Shown piece by piece: positions 7,178 through 12,601 of a DNA stretch of 12,601 bases. The notes beneath the pieces are model-generated. The model did no database searches. It saw nothing but the letters and a program-made list of their open reading frames with translations, and was not told where the DNA came from. The number at the start of each line of letters is the position of its first letter. Position 1 is the first letter of the stretch. This stretch comes from Xanthobacteraceae bacterium (GTDB lineage Bacteria > Pseudomonadota > Alphaproteobacteria > Rhizobiales > Xanthobacteraceae): positions 1 through 12,601 of the forward strand of contig JASHRY010000303.1 in NCBI GenBank assembly GCA_030037105.1, written 5' to 3'. Both the position numbers and the translations under genes were made by a program.

Positions 7178-8765
7178 CGGCAAGGCCGATGAGCCCGGCG
7201 CAGAAACAGACCGCTTGCCAGTTGGCGAAACTTTCGTTGAACACGATATAGCCGGCCGATAGAGCGAGCACTGCGGCGGCAACGGTTTCGGCCACGGCGC
7301 GAGCCCCGGCCGGACGCGGCGTCGAGACGACGGCGACCAGGAAGGCAATGACTGCCGCCCCCAGCGGCGCAAACGGAATGTCGCGATAGCGCGAATCGAA
7401 AACGAGCCCGAGCGCCGCCTCGACGGACAGGAGCATCAGCACAATCAATGTGCCGCCGAGCGCCCAACCAAGTCCATCGAGAGGCTTACCGGTGCGGCCG
7501 ATGAGCGAGGAGAACGCAGGCAGCGGACGGCCGGCGGCGCATGCGGCGGCGCACACGATCGGCGCGGCAGCGGCGCTCGCCGCGAAGGCGAGCGAACGCA
7601 GCGCGCTGCCGACGCTGAAACTCTCGATCGGAATGGTTTCGATCGTCCAGCCGAACAGAACAGCGGGAAGGAACGCCAGCGCGGCGATTCTGGGCCAAAG
7701 ATACCGGGAAAGCCCTTTTCCGCGCGCCGCCGCCAATGCGCTGCCAAATATCAATGCCGCCAACAGCATGCCGGCGAATGCCTGGACGAGCCAATGCGGG
7801 TGATCGGAGACCGCCCCGGCAAAGCCGAATTTGGGCGCGCCCGTCGCGCGGTCAAAAATGCCCCAATAGCCGCCGGCTGTGCCTTCGAGCGCGCGCTTCC
7901 AGGGCTGATCGAAGGCCTCGATGACGCTGACGCGAAAATTTTCCCGTCGCGCCAGCGCCAGGGTCTCGGCGACGACCCGCGCCTGATTCGATGGCGACGG
8001 CCGCGCGCCCGCGCGCATGCGGCCGGCACTCGGCCAGCCGAACTCGCCGATGATGATCTCCTTGTTGGGGATGGCGGCGGCGACGCGCCGGCGGATCGCC
8101 TCCACGTGGGCAGCCGCACGCGCGGCCGGTATCGGAAAATCTTCCCAGTAGGGCAGGATGTGGATGGTGACGAAATCGACCGCGTTTTGTACCTCCGGAT
8201 AGCGCAGCCAGTACTCCCAGACATCAGCATAGGTGACCGGCATCGACACCGCGGCCTTGACCTCCCGGATCGTGGCCATGAGGTCGGTCGCCGACATCTC
8301 GCCGCGCAGTAGTACTTCGTTGCCGACGACCACCGCGGAAATGACGTCGGGATATTGCTTGGCGAGCGCAATCGTAGTCGCGATTTGCCTGCGGGTCTTC
8401 TCCGCCTCATTGGAGACCCACACGCCCTGGAGCACTTTCAACCCATAGCGCCGGGCGCTGGCGAGAACGCTGTCGAGACCGTCGTCGGTCGAATAGGTGC
8501 GCACACAATTGGAGTATTTCGCCAACAGAGCAAGATCGTCGTCGATCTGCCGAGGCCCGACCCGCGTTCCTTCCACGAGCGGATTCTGCCCGCCGCGGAA
8601 CGGGGCATAGGAAACACAGTCAAGCTTCGCGCCCCCAGCAAACGGGGACGGCGGCACCTCGACCGGTGCGCCGAGCCACCACCACGCCGCGCCGATGGCG
8701 AGCGCTGTGAGCGCAAACGTCGCCAGCGCCGGGCCGACCACATGAAGGTTTGGGAAGCGGGGCAC
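7137..8765 (-). CDS. ndvC: NdvC-like membrane GH17 protein, beta-(1,3),(1,6)-glucan synthesis
   Basis: The 542-residue product matches the plan of Bradyrhizobium NdvC, which is needed for beta-1,6 linkages in cyclic beta-(1,3),(1,6)-glucans. An N-terminal membrane anchor (about 11-30) leads to a GH17-like (beta/alpha)8 domain (about 48-325), expected in the periplasm. It keeps both family glutamates: acid/base E150 in VVVGNE and nucleophile E241 in IIIGEFGWPSAG. HILPYWE (202-208) and EAFDQPWK (283-290) are also conserved. About seven hydrophobic segments follow (near 327-347, 358-374, 389-411, 432-455, 465-481, 490-508 and 514-533). There is no glycosyltransferase domain, so it probably acts on glucan made by NdvB, as a transglycosylase rather than a plain hydrolase. 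The start is a GTG with only a weak AGG upstream. It is divergent from ndvD and ndvB. The name rests on domain plan and context. Confidence 0.8.
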   Translation of the reverse strand: MPRFPNLHVVGPALATFALTALAIGAAWWWLGAPVEVPPSPFAGGAKLDCVSYAPFRGGQNPLVEGTRVGPRQIDDDLALLAKYSNCVRTYSTDDGLDSVLASARRYGLKVLQGVWVSNEAEKTRRQIATTIALAKQYPDVISAVVVGNEVLLRGEMSATDLMATIREVKAAVSMPVTYADVWEYWLRYPEVQNAVDFVTIHILPYWEDFPIPAARAAAHVEAIRRRVAAAIPNKEIIIGEFGWPSAGRMRAGARPSPSNQARVVAETLALARRENFRVSVIEAFDQPWKRALEGTAGGYWGIFDRATGAPKFGFAGAVSDHPHWLVQAFAGMLLAALIFGSALAAARGKGLSRYLWPRIAALAFLPAVLFGWTIETIPIESFSVGSALRSLAFAASAAAAPIVCAAACAAGRPLPAFSSLIGRTGKPLDGLGWALGGTLIVLMLLSVEAALGLVFDSRYRDIPFAPLGAAVIAFLVAVVSTPRPAGARAVAETVAAAVLALSAGYIVFNESFANWQAVCFCAGLIGLAVILLRARDAPSSE

Positions 8766-8947
8766 GGCCTCGCATTAGCCTTGACGACACGATGTGCCAA
8801 GTCGTGTCGGCGCGCTCGACAAGGGCGCGGGGTTGGACGATGGTCATACCGGCCACGTCTGGAATTGCTGCCGTAATAGGGGCTTAATCCTGTGGCCTAG
8901 AAAATGTCTCCTTTCCGCTCATGACGGCCTGACAATCAGATCGACCT
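8766..8947. promoter_or_regulatory. Divergent promoter region, ndvC / ndvD-ndvB
   Basis: These 182 bp separate the ndvC start (minus) from the ndvD start (plus) and must contain both promoters. I see no confident -35/-10 pair on either strand. Besides the 8-bp inverted repeat at 8785-8809, GGCCAC (8851-8856) and GTGGCC (8892-8897) form a wider 6-bp inverted pair. No coding frame here is convincing. Confidence 0.5.
8785..8809. promoter_or_regulatory. Perfect 8-bp inverted repeat upstream of ndvC
   Basis: CGACACGA (8785-8792) and TCGTGTCG (8802-8809) are exact inverted copies with a 9-base spacer. The centre-to-centre distance is 17 bp, which suits a dimeric DNA-binding protein. It lies 20-44 bp before the ndvC GTG, so it may instead form a stem in the ndvC leader RNA. 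The regulator is unknown. Confidence 0.4.
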
Positions 8948-9445
8948 ATGTCCCACCCCGCGCTCAGCGTTGTCGGCGGGTTCGCCGCCGCGCTTTGGCT
9001 TCTGTCCACCCCCGCGGCCCAGTTGGTATTCCCGGCGCTTGCGCAGGGCACCACGTCCAAGCCCGCCGAACAACATCCCCAGACCGGTCAGGCGCTGAAG
9101 AAGGAGGTGCAGACGGTCGACGAATATGCGGAGGCCCGACGCGTCCTCGAGGGACCGGCCGGCAATCCCGAATGCGTCTGGCTCGGCCGCCGCGTGGTCA
9201 GCCTGCTCTGGCGCGATGATCTCGACACCGCGTTTCGCCATCTCGACTTTTACGACCGGTTCGGCTGCCCGAGCGATCACGTCCAGGCGGCGTTCCGTTG
9301 CCTCGTGCTGCACGGAAGCAACATCGATCCGAAGGCTGCCGACAGCTTGCATGGGCGGGTTCATGCCTGCTGGATCAATCCGTCGATACCGTCCCCGCCC
9401 CCGGCGCCTGCCGCCGCCGCGCCAGGCCCGACGGCCAACCACTAG
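8948..9445 (+). CDS. ndvD: NdvD-like secreted glucan biosynthesis accessory protein
   Basis: The 165-residue product fits the small protein (NdvD, 'beta-1-3, beta-1-6-glucan biosynthesis protein') encoded with ndvB and ndvC in Bradyrhizobium. The N-terminus looks like a signal peptide with a likely cut after FPALA (about residue 32). The mature core, about 55-145, has NPECVWLGRRVVSLLWRDDL (73-92), DTAFRHLDFYDRFGCP (93-108) and HACWINP (139-145), which match my recollection of the family. Four cysteines (C76, C107, C118 and C141) could form two disulfides in the periplasm. The last 20 residues are proline- and alanine-rich. No enzymatic motif is visible and the molecular role is unknown. It is the first gene of the rightward pair, 176 bp before ndvB, and lacks a clear ribosome binding site. 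The identification combines remembered motifs with context, not a search. Confidence 0.75.
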   Translation: MSHPALSVVGGFAAALWLLSTPAAQLVFPALAQGTTSKPAEQHPQTGQALKKEVQTVDEYAEARRVLEGPAGNPECVWLGRRVVSLLWRDDLDTAFRHLDFYDRFGCPSDHVQAAFRCLVLHGSNIDPKAADSLHGRVHACWINPSIPSPPPAPAAAAPGPTANH

Positions 9446-9495
9446 CCTAATGATCGGCGGAAAAGCGAAAACGTCGCGTCATTCGGTTGCCTGTC

Positions 9496-9524
9496 TTGAA
9501 TTTGCCACGACCCCTTCTTAGCTT
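9496..9524 (+). promoter_or_regulatory. Possible sigma-70-type promoter for ndvB
   Basis: TTGAAT (9496-9501) and TAGCTT (9519-9524) are separated by 17 bp in the 176-bp gap between ndvD and ndvB. The match is partial (four and three of six consensus bases). Downstream, CGAACC (9567-9572) and GGTTCG (9582-9587) could form a leader hairpin. The size of the gap suggests ndvB may have its own promoter as well as read-through from ndvD. Confidence 0.2.
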
Positions 9525-9621
9525 GTTTTTGCCGCTCACAGTTCGCCTCATTTTCATGGCCCTCGTCGAACCTCGGGGCCGGGTTCGGGCCGGTCTTCTC
9601 GCCCCGCGTGGTTGAAATTCG

Positions 9622-12270
9622 ATGCGCACCGTCGCTGCCGTGCTCGCGCTTGTAGCGTGCGTGCATGCCGGCCTGTGGGCTTTTCTCCGCACCAAGGAAA
9701 ACGCGCCGGAGTTCACCGGTCAGCTCGCCAGCGTCTCCTACGCGCCGTTCGTAGCCTCGCAGCATCCCGATTTCGGCGACCGCCCGACCGTCGAGCAGAT
9801 CCGCGCCGATCTCAAGGCCATCGCGCCCTATACCCGCGCCATCCGCACCTATTCGGCGACCGGCGGCGGCGAGCTGATCCCGCGGATCGCCGCCGAATTC
9901 GGCCTCAAGGTCACGGTCGGCGCCTGGATCGGCAAGGACAAAGGGCGCAACGAGCGGGAGATCCGCTCGGCCCTCGCGCTTGCGCGTCGCTACAGCAACG
10001 TCAACGCCATCATTGTCGGCAACGAAACCACGTTGCGCGCGGACATGAGCGTCGGCGATCTTATCAAGCTTGTTAAGCGGGTGAAGCGCTCAAGCCCGGT
10101 GCCGGTCAGCACGGGTGAAATCTGGACGGTATGGATCGATCACCCCGAACTCGCCTCGGCGGTCGATTTCATCGCCGCGCATATTCTGCCCTATTGGGAA
10201 GGTTTCGACGTCTCCAACGCAGTCGACCACACCTTCGAATTCTACAATGAGCTGCGCCACGTGCATCCCGGCAAGCGGATCGTCATCGCCGAGTTCGGTT
10301 GGCCGAGCGCCGGCTACAATTTCCACGACGCCAATCCCGGCCGCATCGAGCAGGCCTTCGTGCTGCGCGATTTCGTCACGCGCGCCGAAGCCTACGGCAT
10401 CGATTACAACATCGTCGAGGCGATCGACCAGCCTTGGAAAACCAACGAAGGCGGCGTCGGACCCTATTGGGGCCTGTTCGACGCCTCGCGCCAAGCGAAG
10501 TTTTCCTGGACCAGCCCCCTCACCGACCCCGATTACATCAAGCGGGCGGGCCTTGCCGTCCTGTTCGGGCTGCTGCTGTCGCTGCCGATCTTGACCATGA
10601 GCGGGGTGACAGTCGCGCAAGCACTGACGCTTGCGGCCGCCGCCCATGTGGTCGGCGCCTGGTTGGCGGCGATCGCCGCCTTCTGGAAAGGCCATTACTT
10701 CGTGCCGGGCGCGGCCTTTGCGCTCGGCCTGGGCGTGGTCCTGCTGGTGCCGCTCGTCGCCATCGCGCTCAGGCGCATCGAGGAGATCGCCGCCATCGCC
10801 TTCGGCCGGCCGCCGCGGCGGCTGATCGGTCCCGCGCCCCCGGCGCCGGCGCCGGACGGGTCCGCCCGCAAAGTCTCGATCCACGTTCCGGCCTGCCGCG
10901 AGCCGGCCGAAATGCTGAAGACGACGCTCGATGCCGTGGCGCGACTCGATTATCCCAATTTCGAATGCGTGGTGGTGATCAATAATACGCCCGATCCGGC
11001 GCTGTGGCGGCCGGTTGAAGAGCATTGTCGCGAGCTCGGCGACCGCTTCAAGTTCGTCAGAATCGACAATCTCTCCGGCTATAAGGCCGGCGCGCTGCGC
11101 GTCGCGCTCGCCCACAGTGCGGCGGATGCCGACATCATCGGTATCATCGACGCCGACTACGCCGTCGAGCCGAACTGGCTCAAGCATTTGGTGCCGCTGT
11201 TCGCCGATCCGCGCGTCGGCGCGGTGCAGTCGCCTCAGGATCACCGCGACGGCGACCGCTCGTTGATGCATCGCGCCATGAACGCCGAATATGCCGGTTT
11301 CTTCGACATCGGCATGGTGCAGCGTAACGAGGTCAATGCCATCGTCATGCACGGCACGATGTGCCTGATACGGCGCGCCGCGATGGAAAGCGCCGGCGGC
11401 TGGTCGAGCGAAACCATCGTCGAGGACACCGACCTCGGCCTCGGCATTCTCGAACACGGTTGGCTCGTGCATTACACCAACCGTCGCTACGGCTACGGAC
11501 TGCTGCCCGACACCTTCGAAGCGTATAAGCGGCAGCGCCACCGCTGGGCGTACGGCGGCTTCCAACTCCTGCGCAAGCATTGGCGGCGGCTGCTGCCGTG
11601 GACGGAGGGCCTTTCGCGCGAGCAGAAGCGCGAATACGGCCTTGGCTGGCTCGGCTGGATGGGCGCCGACAGCATCGGCATCGTCGTTGCGCTTCTCAAT
11701 GTCGCCTGGGTGCCGGTGGTCGCGTTCGCCGATATCGCGGTACCGGACCGCATTCTGACCCTGCCGATCTTGGGCGGGTTCATGGTCTCGGTCGCGCATT
11801 TCGCGACGCTCTATCGGCTACGCGTGCGCGCCTCGCCCGGTCAAATGCTCGGAGCGGTATGCGCAGCCATGTCGATGCAATGGACGGTTGCGCAGGCCGT
11901 GGGAACGGGCCTCCTGAAGAAGCACCTGCCGTATCTACGCACTGCCAAGGGCGGCGGCAGCCGTAAAGGCGACTTCCCGGCGTTCTGGGAGGCCGTGATC
12001 GCCGGCCTGCTGCTCGTCGGCGCCGTCACGCTCGTCGCCACTAATTACAAAGAGGTCCGCGAAATCAACATTTTTGCCGCAGTTCTCGTGGTGCAGAGCC
12101 TGCCGTTCCTGTCGGCGCTCGCGCTCGCCCTGATCGAGGGAACCCGCTTCAACTCCTTCGTCTATTGGCGCCGCATCGAGGCCAAGGCGCTCGAACTTTT
12201 GCCGTGGCGGCCGGTGATAGTCGAACCGCCGAAGCTGCCGGCCAAAAACCGCGCCGATGCGGCGCAGTGA
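9622..12270 (+). CDS. ndvB: NdvB-like beta-1,3-glucan synthase, GH17-GT2 fusion
   Basis: The 882-residue inner-membrane protein fits Bradyrhizobium NdvB, the synthase of cyclic beta-(1,3),(1,6)-glucans. After an N-terminal anchor (3-21), a GH17 domain (about 33-305) keeps acid/base E135 (IVGNE) and nucleophile E224 (VIAEFGWPSAG), plus HILPYWE and EAIDQPWK. Three membrane segments (about 309-325, 333-354 and 361-382) bring the chain back to the cytoplasm. The GT2 domain (about 415-660) then shows the processive-synthase set: DAD at 510-512, the EDTD box (601-604) and QRHRW (638-642). About five more membrane segments follow (681-705, 711-732, 742-765, 791-807 and 815-837). UDP-glucose is the expected donor. 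The topology places GT2 inside and GH17 outside, so chain growth, export and trimming or cyclisation could be coupled. There is no PilZ domain. The ATG at 9622 lacks a strong ribosome binding site. Related proteobacterial GH17-GT2 proteins act as beta-1,3-glucan transglycosylases through the GH17 part. Confidence 0.88.
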   Translation: MRTVAAVLALVACVHAGLWAFLRTKENAPEFTGQLASVSYAPFVASQHPDFGDRPTVEQIRADLKAIAPYTRAIRTYSATGGGELIPRIAAEFGLKVTVGAWIGKDKGRNEREIRSALALARRYSNVNAIIVGNETTLRADMSVGDLIKLVKRVKRSSPVPVSTGEIWTVWIDHPELASAVDFIAAHILPYWEGFDVSNAVDHTFEFYNELRHVHPGKRIVIAEFGWPSAGYNFHDANPGRIEQAFVLRDFVTRAEAYGIDYNIVEAIDQPWKTNEGGVGPYWGLFDASRQAKFSWTSPLTDPDYIKRAGLAVLFGLLLSLPILTMSGVTVAQALTLAAAAHVVGAWLAAIAAFWKGHYFVPGAAFALGLGVVLLVPLVAIALRRIEEIAAIAFGRPPRRLIGPAPPAPAPDGSARKVSIHVPACREPAEMLKTTLDAVARLDYPNFECVVVINNTPDPALWRPVEEHCRELGDRFKFVRIDNLSGYKAGALRVALAHSAADADIIGIIDADYAVEPNWLKHLVPLFADPRVGAVQSPQDHRDGDRSLMHRAMNAEYAGFFDIGMVQRNEVNAIVMHGTMCLIRRAAMESAGGWSSETIVEDTDLGLGILEHGWLVHYTNRRYGYGLLPDTFEAYKRQRHRWAYGGFQLLRKHWRRLLPWTEGLSREQKREYGLGWLGWMGADSIGIVVALLNVAWVPVVAFADIAVPDRILTLPILGGFMVSVAHFATLYRLRVRASPGQMLGAVCAAMSMQWTVAQAVGTGLLKKHLPYLRTAKGGGSRKGDFPAFWEAVIAGLLLVGAVTLVATNYKEVREINIFAAVLVVQSLPFLSALALALIEGTRFNSFVYWRRIEAKALELLPWRPVIVEPPKLPAKNRADAAQ

Positions 12271-12324
12271 TGCGTTCCCCGCCTTGCTTGCCGATCTCCT
12301 GAGCGCTCCGCGGGGATGGAGGCG

Positions 12325-12601
12325 TCATCCCGCTAGCGCGGTTTCCGCGAGCCGCACCCAATAGGAGGTGCCGAACGGAATGGCCTCATCGTTGAAATCA
12401 TAGGCGGGGTGGTGCAGCCCGGCGCTGGCGCCGTTGCCGACAAAAATGAAGGCGCCCGGCCGCTCCTGCAGCATGAAAGCGAAATCCTCCGCGCCCATCA
12501 CCGGCGGACAATCGGTGTCCACCTTGTCGTCGCCGGCGATCTCGCGGGCGACGGCAGCCGCGAGCGCCGTCTGCCGCTCCTCGTTGACCACCACCGGATA
12601 G
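12325..12601 (-). CDS. M20-family amidohydrolase, C-terminal fragment cut by window edge
   Basis: Only the last 91 residues are present; the gene continues beyond position 12601, and full family members are near 390 residues. The fragment has the M20D (hippurate hydrolase / N-acyl-amino-acid amidohydrolase) C-terminal signature: PPVMGAEDFAFMLQERPG, then GNG, then LHHPAYDFNDEAIPFG. The histidine in LHHP is the expected metal ligand of the catalytic domain. The substrate cannot be told from this part; hippurate-like or peptidoglycan-derived N-acyl compounds are typical of the family. It converges on ndvB with 54 bp between stop codons and is probably unrelated to glucan synthesis. That gap holds a weak CCCCGC/GCGGGG inverted pair (12277-12282 / 12310-12315) that could act as a shared terminator, without a T-run. 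Confidence 0.88.
   Translation of the reverse strand, partial: YPVVVNEERQTALAAAVAREIAGDDKVDTDCPPVMGAEDFAFMLQERPGAFIFVGNGASAGLHHPAYDFNDEAIPFGTSYWVRLAETALAG

Noticed and set aside
10090..11799. 569-codon open frame on the minus strand
   Set aside because: It is antisense to ndvB, with a composition biased toward Arg, Asp and Gly and no recognisable motif. The sense strand carries all the GH17 and GT2 motifs.
12271..12324. Terminator between ndvB and the amidohydrolase gene
   Set aside because: CCCCGC/GCGGGG could pair, but only over a 27-base loop and without a T-run, so it is mentioned within the amidohydrolase entry and not called separately.

Overview
The window reads as chromosomal DNA of a GC-rich alphaproteobacterium in the Hyphomicrobiales (Rhizobiales), most likely Bradyrhizobium or a close relative. 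Three things support this: strong GC bias with dense out-of-frame shadow ORFs, the housekeeping run recG / DUF502 / glmS / glmU, and above all a cyclic beta-(1,3),(1,6)-glucan locus of the ndvB-ndvC-ndvD type known from Bradyrhizobium. There is no sign of phage, transposase, CRISPR or tRNA/rRNA genes.

Left half (1-6373), housekeeping. recG (+), a RecG branch-migration helicase, converges on a minus-strand run read as glmU -> glmS -> DUF502 membrane protein. GlmS makes glucosamine-6-phosphate from fructose-6-phosphate and glutamine. GlmU does the last two steps to UDP-GlcNAc, feeding peptidoglycan and lipid A. GlmM, the middle enzyme, is not in the window. A degenerate palindromic repeat lies between the converging 3' ends of recG and the DUF502 gene.

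Middle (6374-6796): about 420 bp without a supportable gene, relatively AT-rich and with several inverted repeats. These include a strong hairpin in the presumed glmU leader and an operator-like 13-bp palindrome. A small conserved-looking membrane protein of unknown function follows (6797-7177, +). Its 3' end overlaps the next, oppositely oriented gene by 41 bp.

Right half (7137-12270): the glucan locus. An NdvC-like membrane protein (GH17 domain plus about seven C-terminal membrane segments) is transcribed leftward. Diverging from it are a small secreted NdvD-like protein and a large NdvB-like synthase. The synthase joins a periplasmic GH17 transglycosylase-type domain to a cytoplasmic processive GT2 domain and a membrane channel region. 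The inferred division of labour is that the NdvB GT2 polymerises beta-1,3-glucan from UDP-glucose and passes it through the membrane, its GH17 domain remodels or cyclises the chain, NdvC adds beta-1,6 linkages, and NdvD is a periplasmic accessory. The 182-bp divergent region holds a perfect 8-bp inverted repeat that may be an operator.

The right edge carries the C-terminus of an M20-family amidohydrolase running off the window. The glucan locus is the most interesting system here. It is a described type of system, but the small membrane protein beside it, the NdvD function and the regulatory repeats are largely uncharacterised.
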